Shown one piece after another: positions 6,167 to 13,542 of a stretch of DNA of 17,456 nt; the stretch's first letter is position 1, and each line of letters opens with the position of its first letter. Under the pieces are notes generated by a model that saw only the letters and a program-made list of their open reading frames with translations, searched no databases and was not told the origin of the DNA. A program made the translations under genes and the position numbers. The stretch covers positions 1 through 17,456 of the forward strand of contig CALESY010000140.1 in NCBI GenBank assembly GCA_937919945.1, read 5' to 3'. The stretch comes from an uncultured Chitinophagaceae bacterium. Lineage in GTDB: Bacteria; Bacteroidota; Bacteroidia; Chitinophagales; Chitinophagaceae.

Positions 6167-7975
6167 ATGAATATTCGTAACATAGCAATTATTGCACACG
6201 TTGACCACGGCAAAACTACACTGGTTGACAAAATCCTGCACACGACCAAAGTATTTCGCGACAATCAGGAAACAGGCGAACTGATAATGGACAGTAACGA
6301 CTTGGAGCGTGAGCGTGGTATCACCATCCTTAGCAAAAACATTTCGGTAAACTATAAAGGCGTTAAGATTAACGTTATTGACACGCCGGGCCACAGCGAC
6401 TTTGGTGGTGAGGTAGAGCGTGTATTAAAAATGGCAGATGGCGTACTACTACTGGTAGATGCGTTTGAAGGCCCTATGCCACAAACCCGCTTTGTATTGC
6501 AAAAGGCATTGCAACTGAACCTGAAACCGATAGTTGTTATCAATAAAGTTGACAAACCTAACTGCCGACCGGATGAAGTGCATGATGCAGTATTTGAATT
6601 ATTCTTCCAGCTGGACGCAACAGAAGAGCAACTGAACTTTACAACTATATATGGTTCGTCAAAGCAAGGCTGGTTCAATACTTCATTGACAAAGACAGAA
6701 GATATAACACCATTGCTGGATACCATACTAGAAAAAGTACCAGAGCCGAAAGTATCTGAAGGTACTGTACAAATGCAGATTACATCGCTAGACTATTCTT
6801 CATTCCTTGGCCGTATAGCTGTAGGTAAGATTACACGTGGAACACTGAAAGAAAACCAGCCCATACAGCTTTGTAAAATAGATGGCAGCTTTACCAAAGG
6901 CCGCATCAAAGAACTGTACACTTTTGAAGGCATGGGCAAGAAAAAAGTACAGGAAGTATCTGCAGGTGATATTTGCGCTATCGTAGGTATTGAGGGCTTC
7001 CAGATTGGTGAAACAATTGCCGATTTTGAAAATCCAGAAGCGCTTGAAGTAATAGCTATCGACGAGCCGACGATGAACATGCAGTTCAGCATCAACAATT
7101 CGCCTTTCTTTGGCCGTGAGGGTAAATTCGTTACCAGCCGCAACATCCGCGACAGGCTGTATAAAGAATTGGAGAAAAACCTGGCATTACGTGTTCAGGA
7201 TACAGATGATGCGGATAAATTTTTGGTGTACGGCCGTGGTATACTCCACTTGTCTGTACTGATAGAAACCATGCGTCGTGAAGGGTTTGAATTGACGGTA
7301 GGTCAGCCGCAGGTTATTACTAAAGAAATAGATGGCAGGAAATGCGAACCGTATGAAATACTGGTAGTAGACGTCCCGGGAGAATTCAGCGGTAAAGTAA
7401 TTGACTTGGTAACACAGCGTAAAGGTGAAATGCTGGTGATGGAAAGCAAGGGCGAAATGCAACACCTTGAGTTTGACATCCCGTCTCGCGGACTGATAGG
7501 TTTGCGCTCAAATATGCTGACAGCTACAGCAGGTGAGGCTGTTATGGCGCACCGTTTCAGCGAATATAAGCCTTGGAAAGGGCCAATCCCCGGCCGTAGC
7601 AATGGCGTATTATTATCTAAAAACAGCGCGACAACTACAGCCTATTCAATGGACAAACTGCAAGACAGGGGTTCATTCTTTATAGATGCCGGCGAAGAAG
7701 TATATTCCGGTCAGATAATAGGCGAACATATTAAACCGGGAGATCTGATAGTGAATGCAACTGAACCTAAGAAGCTGACCAACATGCGTGCCAGTGGTAC
7801 GGATGATGCTAATAGGATTGCTCCTAAAGTACAAATGAGTCTTGAAGAATGTATGGAATACATTCAGCAAGATGAGTGTATAGAAATAACACCGCAAAGC
7901 ATCCGCTTGCGCAAAATAATGCTCGATGAAAACGACCGCATCCGCTATCAGAAAATGCTGAAAGCAGAAGCGTAA
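6167..7975 (+). CDS. typA: Ribosome-associated GTPase TypA/BipA
   Basis: A translational GTPase related to EF-G and LepA that binds 70S ribosomes and assists 50S assembly and growth under stress such as low temperature. It is 602 aa, the usual family length. G-domain motifs: G1 AHVDHGKT (10-17), the switch I ERGITI (49-54), G3 DTPGH (72-76) and G4 NKVDK (126-130). Domain II follows (LDYSSFLGRIAVGKITRGTL), then EF-G-like domains with FFGREGKFVTSRNIRDRL and the TypA-specific C-terminal region containing PSRGLIGLRSNMLTAT and YKPWKGPIPGRSNGVL. Start at 6167 gives the canonical MNIRNIAIIAHVDHG. The gene has its own promoter and a strong terminator downstream, so it appears monocistronic. Confidence 0.97.
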   Translation: MNIRNIAIIAHVDHGKTTLVDKILHTTKVFRDNQETGELIMDSNDLERERGITILSKNISVNYKGVKINVIDTPGHSDFGGEVERVLKMADGVLLLVDAFEGPMPQTRFVLQKALQLNLKPIVVINKVDKPNCRPDEVHDAVFELFFQLDATEEQLNFTTIYGSSKQGWFNTSLTKTEDITPLLDTILEKVPEPKVSEGTVQMQITSLDYSSFLGRIAVGKITRGTLKENQPIQLCKIDGSFTKGRIKELYTFEGMGKKKVQEVSAGDICAIVGIEGFQIGETIADFENPEALEVIAIDEPTMNMQFSINNSPFFGREGKFVTSRNIRDRLYKELEKNLALRVQDTDDADKFLVYGRGILHLSVLIETMRREGFELTVGQPQVITKEIDGRKCEPYEILVVDVPGEFSGKVIDLVTQRKGEMLVMESKGEMQHLEFDIPSRGLIGLRSNMLTATAGEAVMAHRFSEYKPWKGPIPGRSNGVLLSKNSATTTAYSMDKLQDRGSFFIDAGEEVYSGQIIGEHIKPGDLIVNATEPKKLTNMRASGTDDANRIAPKVQMSLEECMEYIQQDECIEITPQSIRLRKIMLDENDRIRYQKMLKAEA

Positions 7976-7978
7976 CCC

Positions 7979-8116
7979 ACCCCTAAATCCCCTAAAGGGG
8001 ACTTAGAATTAGAATATTACATAGCCCTCAACTGAGGGCTATGTTTTTTTAATATCATACAACTTGATATGCCCATAGGAAAACACATAACAGTCGCCTT
8101 TAGGAGATTTAGGGGT
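7979..8116. repeat. 24-bp imperfect inverted repeat flanking the typA terminator
   Basis: The left arm at 7979-8002 (ACCCCTAAATCCCCTAAAGG then GGAC) is the reverse complement of the right arm at 8093-8116 (GTCGCCTTTAGGAGATTTAG then GGGT) at 22 of 24 positions. The arms enclose 90 bases that contain the terminator. The left arm itself holds CCCCTAAAGGGG, able to form a small hairpin. Similar CCCCTAAA-rich intergenic repeats are frequent in Bacteroidota genomes to my knowledge, so this may be a REP- or MITE-like element. Confidence 0.65.
8019..8050 (+). terminator. Rho-independent terminator after typA
   Basis: ACATAGCCCTC (8019-8029) pairs perfectly with GAGGGCTATGT (8034-8044) around a 4-base loop, and T's run to 8050. 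It is one of the clearest terminators in the window and sits between the arms of the 24-bp inverted repeat. Confidence 0.92.
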
Positions 8117-8132
8117 TTATGGGCGGAATGTG

Positions 8133-8140
8133 TAATTTTG
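8133..8140 (+). promoter_or_regulatory. -7 promoter box upstream of metH N-terminal gene (TAATTTTG)
   Basis: A perfect TAnnTTTG match whose last base is four bases before the ATG at 8145 (TAATTTTG-ATTT-ATG). The PaaG-like gene on the other strand has nearly the same arrangement. The implied transcript is leaderless. No -33 element is clear at the usual spacing, where the right arm of the inverted repeat lies. Confidence 0.5.
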
Positions 8141-8144
8141 ATTT

Positions 8145-9161
8145 ATGACTACAGAGCAAAAACTACGCGAGATACTTTCGCAACGCATCATGATAATAGA
8201 CGGGGCAATGGGTAGTATGATACAGACCTACAAATTGCAGGAAGAAGACTATCGGGGTGAAAAGTTTAAAAACTGGCATAAAGATGTGAAAGGCAATAAT
8301 GATATGCTTGTTATTACACAGCCTCACATCATCAAAGAAATACATCGTAAATACTTGGATGCAGGTGCGGATATTATTGAAACAAATACATTCAGTGCAC
8401 AGGCGGTAGCATTAGCAGACTACGATATGCAAGCATATGCATACGAAATAAGCTATGAAGCAGCAAAAGTAGCTAAGCAAGCAGTAGCGGAATATATAGC
8501 AGACAATCCCGGTGCTGAAAAATTCGTGGCAGGTGCAGTAGGCCCCATGAACAAAACACTATCGTTATCGCCAGATGTAAACGACCCCGGCTACCGTGCT
8601 GTAACATTTGATGAAGTAGCGGATGCTTACTATGAACATATAAAAGGCATGGTAGATGGTGGTGCAGATTTATTGTTGATAGAAACTATTTTCGATACGC
8701 TAAATGCTAAAGCGGCTATTTACGCAACGGAAAAATTCTTCCGCGATACCAATAATCGCTTGCCAGTAATGATTTCAGGTACTATCACAGATGCATCGGG
8801 CCGCACCCTTAGCGGGCAAACACTTGAAGCATTCTACATTTCTGTTTCACATGCCAATCCAATCAGCATAGGGCTAAACTGTGCATTGGGTGCAGAGCAG
8901 ATGCGCCCCTATGTAGAAGAGCTGAGTGAAATAGCAAGCTGCCATGTAAGTTGCTACCCCAATGCAGGTTTACCAAATGCAATGGGTGAATATGATGAGT
9001 CGCCTGCTATTACAGCATCTATCGTCTCAGAATTTGCCAATCGTGGTTGGATAAATATTGTAGGCGGCTGCTGCGGCACTACGCCTGCACATATAAAAGC
9101 TATAGCCGATGCTATGAAAAACTTTAGCCCACGCAAGTTGCCAGAAGTAGTGATGGCGTAA
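8145..9161 (+). CDS. metH: Homocysteine S-methyltransferase: MetH module 1 as a stand-alone protein
   Basis: The zinc-dependent homocysteine-binding domain of cobalamin-dependent methionine synthase, 338 aa, cytoplasmic. Domain-typical sequence: IIDGAMGSMIQTYKL and ENFRGE-like EEDYRGEKF at the start, TNTFSAQ, GAVGPMNKTLSLSPD, ADLLLIETIFDTLNAKAA and ISGTITDASGRTLSGQT. The zinc ligands are C246 in GLNCALG and C309/C310 in GGCCGTTP. Full MetH is about 1,200 aa with pterin, cobalamin and reactivation domains; none of these follow. The frame ends cleanly, a terminator comes 20 bases later and the next gene is a thioredoxin. Many Bacteroidota split MetH into two genes, so this is probably the natural first subunit with the rest encoded elsewhere. 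A free-standing methyltransferase with another methyl donor is the alternative. Confidence 0.9.
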   Translation: MTTEQKLREILSQRIMIIDGAMGSMIQTYKLQEEDYRGEKFKNWHKDVKGNNDMLVITQPHIIKEIHRKYLDAGADIIETNTFSAQAVALADYDMQAYAYEISYEAAKVAKQAVAEYIADNPGAEKFVAGAVGPMNKTLSLSPDVNDPGYRAVTFDEVADAYYEHIKGMVDGGADLLLIETIFDTLNAKAAIYATEKFFRDTNNRLPVMISGTITDASGRTLSGQTLEAFYISVSHANPISIGLNCALGAEQMRPYVEELSEIASCHVSCYPNAGLPNAMGEYDESPAITASIVSEFANRGWINIVGGCCGTTPAHIKAIADAMKNFSPRKLPEVVMA

Positions 9162-9182
9162 AGATTAAAATTTAACACACCT

Positions 9183-9212
9183 AAAGCCGCAAATTTTGCG
9201 GCTTTTCTTATT
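9183..9212 (+). terminator. Rho-independent terminator after the metH module
   Basis: AAAGCCGCAA (9183-9192) pairs with TTGCGGCTTT (9196-9205) around a 3-base loop, followed by T-rich TCTTATTTT. It separates the methyltransferase gene from the thioredoxin gene 26 bases further on. Confidence 0.88.
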
Positions 9213-9237
9213 TTACATATAATATAACCATTTTACT

Positions 9238-10662
9238 ATGCGACAATTGTATGTATTTATTGCTCTTTTCTTTTCTTTTAATTCTTTATTTGCTGCAGAT
9301 GCAAAACTATCAGGCAAAATCACAAACCCTTTAGCAGATGAGGTTGTAGTAAGCTACTATACTAATTATATAGACTACGACCAAAAGACCCTTACAGCCA
9401 AGTTATCTGCAGATGGAAGCTTCACACTAAATATTCCGGTTCCATATCAGTTTACACAGATAAATATTCAAAATGGCGACCAAGCAACGGAAACAATTAT
9501 TCAGCCTGGCGATGATTTAAAATTCACATTGGACGGAAACAATTTTGATAGTACACTGGTATATACCGGCAAGGGCGCGGAAATTGGCAATATGATGGCA
9601 GCACATATGCTTAGCAAAAGTTTCATGATGATGTTTACTGGTAAAGCACAACCGCTCTTCGCAAAAAATGAAGACGAGTTTATAAAAGAATTAGATAAAA
9701 TATTGAAAGAAGAATTGGATTTTATAGAACCATACAAAACCAAGGTGCCTAAAAAATTTATTGAATATTGGAAAGCACACTATCAGTATAGTATTTACTC
9801 TATGATGATACAATATACCTACATGCATAAAATGATGCTGGCAGGAAGCACGAGTGTTACCATGAAGCAGGAAGATTATTCTATTGTAAATAAAATACCA
9901 CTTGCATTTAACGATGAATATCTATGTATTGCAACATATGCGGGTTATGCTGAAGAGATTCTTGGAAGTAAATATGATGCGCAAACGAAACAAGACACTA
10001 CTATACCATTTGAAAAAGCGTCTGAAATAAAAGCAGTGCACATAAAAAATGAAGCCAAAAAATTAATGCCTCCCCAAACACTTCAATTTTTTTATGCGAA
10101 AAACCTGAATACAGGTATTAAATACAAGCCATTAGTACAAGTAGAAAAAGAATATGCTGAATTCAAATCATTATACAAACAATCACCTTACGATGAGATA
10201 TTAAATAACCTGATGGTTATTAAACGGAAAAAGGCTAAAGATGCACCGGTAATTGATTTCGATTTCACAACACTGGATGGCAACAAGATGAAAGTATCAG
10301 ACCTGAAAGGTAAAGTTGTGTATATTGATTTTTGGGCAAGTTGGTGTGGTCCGTGTATAAGAGAGCTGCCTGCTACTAAAAAAGTAAAAGAGCACTTTAA
10401 AGATAAAGATGTTGTATTCCTGAATATATCTATTGATGATGATTTAGAAGCGTGGAAGAAAGCAATAGAAAAGCATAAAATCACCGGCATACATACTTGT
10501 GAACCTGGTGGTTGGAAATCTCGAATTGCCGCAATGTATGGTATTAGCAGCGTACCTACTTACTTCTTAGTAGACAAGAATGGTAAGTTTGCATTAGACG
10601 TTACTCCGCGCCCTAGTGAAACAGACAAACTGATTAGTGAAATAGAGGCTTTATTGAAATAA
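9238..10662 (+). CDS. Secreted TlpA-like thioredoxin-fold protein
   Basis: A 474-aa exported protein with a Sec signal peptide (MRQLYVFIALFFSFNSLFA, cleavage near residue 19-20). Residues about 20-110 form a beta-rich domain starting AKLSGKITNPLADEVVVSYY, like the DUF4369-type domains often fused to Bacteroidota thioredoxins. Then comes a long charged helical middle part and a TlpA/AhpC-type thioredoxin domain from about residue 340. The active site is WCGPC with C370 and C373, followed by ELPATKKVKEHF; the cis-proline loop is SSVPTYFLVDKNGK. Family members act as thiol-disulfide reductases or chaperone-like factors in the periplasm, often for cytochrome maturation; no partner is nearby to choose a role. 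It lies between two transcription breaks, apparently monocistronic. A weak ACCGC/GCGGT hairpin (10703-10723) is downstream. Confidence 0.88.
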   Translation: MRQLYVFIALFFSFNSLFAADAKLSGKITNPLADEVVVSYYTNYIDYDQKTLTAKLSADGSFTLNIPVPYQFTQINIQNGDQATETIIQPGDDLKFTLDGNNFDSTLVYTGKGAEIGNMMAAHMLSKSFMMMFTGKAQPLFAKNEDEFIKELDKILKEELDFIEPYKTKVPKKFIEYWKAHYQYSIYSMMIQYTYMHKMMLAGSTSVTMKQEDYSIVNKIPLAFNDEYLCIATYAGYAEEILGSKYDAQTKQDTTIPFEKASEIKAVHIKNEAKKLMPPQTLQFFYAKNLNTGIKYKPLVQVEKEYAEFKSLYKQSPYDEILNNLMVIKRKKAKDAPVIDFDFTTLDGNKMKVSDLKGKVVYIDFWASWCGPCIRELPATKKVKEHFKDKDVVFLNISIDDDLEAWKKAIEKHKITGIHTCEPGGWKSRIAAMYGISSVPTYFLVDKNGKFALDVTPRPSETDKLISEIEALLK

Positions 10663-10775
10663 TCGTTTTTAACAACAGTACAACAAATTTCATATCTATA
10701 TAACCGCCACATAACATTGCGGTAATATCTTATTTGTCTTTTTGCATAACCAAATGCCCTGTATGGGGCTTATAG

Positions 10776-11657
10776 ATGGCAAAAAGAGAAGTGGATATTG
10801 TGGTCTTGTCAGACATACATCTTGGTACTTACGGATGTCATGCCAAAGAACTGCTGCAATATCTGAAAAGCATTAAACCTAAAGCCGTAGTACTGAACGG
10901 CGATATCATCGACATCTGGCAATTCAGCAAACGATACTGGCCTACAACACACATGATGGTGGTAAAACACTTAGTAGGCCTCATAGCAAAAGAAGTACCT
11001 GTTTACTACATACCCGGCAACCACGATGAAATGCTTCGCCGTTTCAAAGACTTTCAACTCGGCTCACTCAAGATTACCAATAAATTATCACTGAAAATTG
11101 ACGGTTCGAACGTATGGATATTTCATGGCGACGTGTTTGATGTGGTGATGCAGCATAGCAAATGGTTGGCAAAGCTGGGTGCTATCGGGTATGATACACT
11201 CATCCTCATCAACAGGTTTGTGAATTTCATTTCCGAAAAATTGGGAAGTGGTAAAGTATCACTCTCAAAAAAAATAAAGAACGGCGTAAAAGGCGCGGTA
11301 AAATTCATCAATAAGTTTGAAGCCACAGTTTGTGAAATAGCAGCAGAGAATAAATACAAGTACGTCATCTGCGGGCATATACACCAACCCGAAATCAGGA
11401 CAGTAGTTACTGAAAATGGTGCTGTTATATACATGAACTCAGGTGACTGGATTGAAAACCTGACTGCACTTGAATACAACGATGGTAAATGGGGCATCTA
11501 TAAGTATATGGACGATGCCGTAGCACAGGCAATAGATATCAACAAAAAGAAGCAACCGAAAGAAACTCCGAAACAACTGATGGCAACACTGATGCAGGAA
11601 CTCAATATGAAAACAAACCTGCCCGATAGCCAAACCGATAACAGCGAAGCCGCATAA
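10776..11657 (+). CDS. LpxH-like metallophosphoesterase (UDP-2,3-diacylglucosamine diphosphatase family)
   Basis: A 293-aa calcineurin-like phosphoesterase. All metal-binding motifs are present in order: SDIHLG (D13, H15), NGDIID (D43), PGNHDE (N82, H83, D84), FHGD (H117) and CGHIHQP (H201, H203). The C-shaped helical insert between the last two motifs (about 125-185) is long and basic, as in lipid-substrate members such as LpxH, which removes UMP from UDP-2,3-diacylglucosamine in lipid A synthesis. It is longer than typical LpxH (about 240 aa), with a polar C-terminal tail after residue 250, so the exact substrate is uncertain. The stop codon is two bases before the ATG of the glycosyltransferase, so the two are co-transcribed and probably act on the same glycolipid or nucleotide-sugar pathway. 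Confidence 0.85.
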   Translation: MAKREVDIVVLSDIHLGTYGCHAKELLQYLKSIKPKAVVLNGDIIDIWQFSKRYWPTTHMMVVKHLVGLIAKEVPVYYIPGNHDEMLRRFKDFQLGSLKITNKLSLKIDGSNVWIFHGDVFDVVMQHSKWLAKLGAIGYDTLILINRFVNFISEKLGSGKVSLSKKIKNGVKGAVKFINKFEATVCEIAAENKYKYVICGHIHQPEIRTVVTENGAVIYMNSGDWIENLTALEYNDGKWGIYKYMDDAVAQAIDINKKKQPKETPKQLMATLMQELNMKTNLPDSQTDNSEAA

Positions 11658-11659
11658 AC

Positions 11660-12691
11660 ATGAAAATACTATTTGCCATACAAGGCACAGGCAACGGACA
11701 CCTTAGCAGGGCAAGGGATATATATCCTGAACTGGCTAAATACGGAGAGGTAGATGTATTGATAAGCGGCATACAGGCAGATGTACAAGTGCCGTTTCCT
11801 GTTAAGTACAAGATGTATGGCATGAGTTTCATCTTTGGCAAAAAAGGCGGGGTGGACATTATTGAAACCGCCAAAAAATTGAAGTTGTTTAAGCTGATCA
11901 ACGACATCCGCACTTTCCCTATAGAAGAATATGATTTGGTCGTAAACGATTTTGAACCTATTAGTGCATGGGCTTGTAAACTGAAGCGTAAACCATGTAT
12001 AGGCCTGAGTCACCAAAGTGCGGTATTGCATAAGTATGCTCCACAACCTGAAAAAAGTGATTGGAAAGGTGAACTGGTATTGAAACATTATGCACCTGTT
12101 ACCGATTATTATGGCTTTCACTTTCGTGCATACGATAAAAATATTTTTACCCCAGTTATCCGCCAAGAGATACGAGCACTGACACCAACCAACGATGGGC
12201 ATTATACCGTGTACCTACCGTCTTATGATGATGATACGTTGGTAAAACACCTTTCATATTTTGAAGAAGTGCAGTGGCAGGTATTTTCCAAACACAACAA
12301 AGAGCCATTCAGTTTTAAGAATCTACATATACAACCTATAGAAAACAATGCCTTTATCAGAAGCATGGCAAGCAGTACAGGCGTACTATGCGGCGCGGGT
12401 TTTGAAGGCCCGGCCGAAGCCATGTATCTTGGCAAAAAATTGATGGTAGTACCTATGCAAGAGCAGTATGAACAACACTGCAATGCTGCCGGTGCTGCCA
12501 CACTGGGTGTACCCGTCATCAAACAACTGAGTCGTAAATACTACGAGCATATCAAATGGTGGTTGGTAGCAGGTGAAGCCATTAAAGTAGATTTCCCCGA
12601 CAGGACAGCAGAAATTATAGAGCGATTAATAAGAGAACATGCACCCGCGAAAACTGAAAGCTTACAAAAAGCGATACCTGCTATTCATTAA
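11660..12691 (+). CDS. MurG-like (GT28-type) glycosyltransferase
   Basis: A 343-aa GT-B type glycosyltransferase. The N-terminal loop is IQGTGNGHLSRARDIYPELAKYG, equivalent to the 'GTGGH..PA.A' acceptor/phosphate loop of MurG. The C-terminal half has GAGFEGPAEAMYLGKKLMVV, then PMQEQYEQHCNAAGAATLGV, the pattern that binds the nucleotide-sugar donor (G-x-G...E...G K...P...Q..NA). No transmembrane segment is seen; a peripheral location at the inner face of the membrane is likely by analogy with MurG. Two bases separate it from the LpxH-like phosphoesterase, which strongly indicates an operon. The acceptor is unknown; lipid-linked substrate is inferred from the family and neighbour only. It converges with the PaaG-like gene, with 44 bases between stops. 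Confidence 0.83.
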   Translation: MKILFAIQGTGNGHLSRARDIYPELAKYGEVDVLISGIQADVQVPFPVKYKMYGMSFIFGKKGGVDIIETAKKLKLFKLINDIRTFPIEEYDLVVNDFEPISAWACKLKRKPCIGLSHQSAVLHKYAPQPEKSDWKGELVLKHYAPVTDYYGFHFRAYDKNIFTPVIRQEIRALTPTNDGHYTVYLPSYDDDTLVKHLSYFEEVQWQVFSKHNKEPFSFKNLHIQPIENNAFIRSMASSTGVLCGAGFEGPAEAMYLGKKLMVVPMQEQYEQHCNAAGAATLGVPVIKQLSRKYYEHIKWWLVAGEAIKVDFPDRTAEIIERLIREHAPAKTESLQKAIPAIH

Positions 12692-12735
12692 CAGGCTGTA
12701 TGATATTGGTCTTATTGCCAACAGGATTATTATCG

Positions 12736-13515
12736 CTATTTGCCTTTGAAGACTGGTTTGCGCTTTTCAAGAAAAGCATTGACGCCTTCTTTAAAATCTT
12801 CAGTACTACCCGCCTCTATCTGCAATTCTTTTTCACGGTCAAGCTGTTGTACCAATGTATTATTCCATGTTTCGTTCAGCAAACGTTTAGTAAGCCCCAA
12901 ACCTTTGGTAGGCATTTGTGCCAGTGTGTTGGCTATTTGTTTGGTTTCCTGTTCAAAGCTCTCATCGGCAAAACTTTTATAAATCATGCCCATTGCTACT
13001 GCTTCGTCAGCACTCACTTTATCACCCAGCATGGTTAATGCCAATGCGCGCTGCATACCTACTAAACGAGGCAGTATGTACGTACCGGCACTATCCGGTA
13101 TCAGTGCTATTTTGCTGAAAGCTTGTATGAAAGCTGCACTCTTTGATGCCAATACGATATCGCCTGCCAATGCAATGTTAGCTCCTGCTCCGGCAGCAAC
13201 ACCATTAACAGCAACTACAATTGGTTTTTCTATTTTGCGCATACGGAGTATGATTGGGTTGTAGTGCTCACGTACAATCTTCTCAAGTTCCGGTCCTTGC
13301 GGATCAATCGCTTCTGCAAGGTCTTGGCCAGCACAAAAAGCCTTGCCAACACCTGTAACATAAATGCACCTGATAGCTTCATCATCTTCGCAATCATCCA
13401 ACGCTGCCTGATATGCTAATGCCATCTCTCGGTTGAAGCTATTGAATTTATCAGGACGGTTGAGGGTGATGTAACCCACACGGTTTTCTTTTGTAAGCAA
13501 TACTATCTGGCTCAT
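12736..13515 (-). CDS. Enoyl-CoA hydratase/isomerase family protein, PaaG-like
   Basis: A 259-aa crotonase-fold protein, at typical length. The oxyanion-hole loops are GKAFCAGQDL (residues 58-66) and NGVAAGAGANIALAGD (104-119). The two catalytic glutamates of crotonase hydratases are absent: N113 and F133 occupy those positions as I align them. Instead D141 in LIPDSAGTYILPRLVG matches the aspartate of PaaG, which isomerises ring-1,2-epoxyphenylacetyl-CoA to an oxepin-CoA in phenylacetate degradation and can also shift double bonds. An isomerase role is therefore more likely than hydration. No other paa genes are in the window, so the pathway is not shown. The ATG lies four bases after a TAATTTTG box and 27 bases downstream of the membrane-protein stop. 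Confidence 0.85.
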   Translation of the reverse strand: MSQIVLLTKENRVGYITLNRPDKFNSFNREMALAYQAALDDCEDDEAIRCIYVTGVGKAFCAGQDLAEAIDPQGPELEKIVREHYNPIILRMRKIEKPIVVAVNGVAAGAGANIALAGDIVLASKSAAFIQAFSKIALIPDSAGTYILPRLVGMQRALALTMLGDKVSADEAVAMGMIYKSFADESFEQETKQIANTLAQMPTKGLGLTKRLLNETWNNTLVQQLDREKELQIEAGSTEDFKEGVNAFLEKRKPVFKGK

Positions 13516-13519
13516 AAAA

Positions 13520-13527
13520 CAAAATTA
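13520..13527 (-). promoter_or_regulatory. -7 promoter box upstream of the PaaG-like gene (TAATTTTG)
   Basis: On the minus strand TAATTTTG-TTTT-ATG: a perfect -7 box ends four bases before the start codon, in the 27-base gap between this gene and the membrane-protein gene. It suggests an independent leaderless transcript. No -33 element is clear. Confidence 0.5.
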
Positions 13528-13542
13528 CAGACTATTAAGCAA

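Noticed and set aside
6829..6844. A further CACGTG-containing site, GATTACACGTGGAACA, inside typA, considered as a fourth parS site
   Set aside because: Only the right half fits the parS palindrome; three of 16 positions differ and the site is not palindromic. It is probably ordinary coding sequence for ITRGT.
8145..9161. metH module as a frameshifted or truncated pseudogene
   Set aside because: The domain is complete with all zinc cysteines, ends at the natural domain boundary and is followed by a terminator; no remnants of later MetH domains appear in any frame downstream.
10703..10723. ACCGC/GCGGT hairpin downstream of the thioredoxin gene as a terminator
   Set aside because: Five base pairs, 11-base loop and no following T-run.
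12700..13264. Plus-strand open frames opposite the PaaG-like gene
   Set aside because: The minus-strand frame encodes a clear crotonase-fold protein; the plus-strand translations have no recognisable domain.
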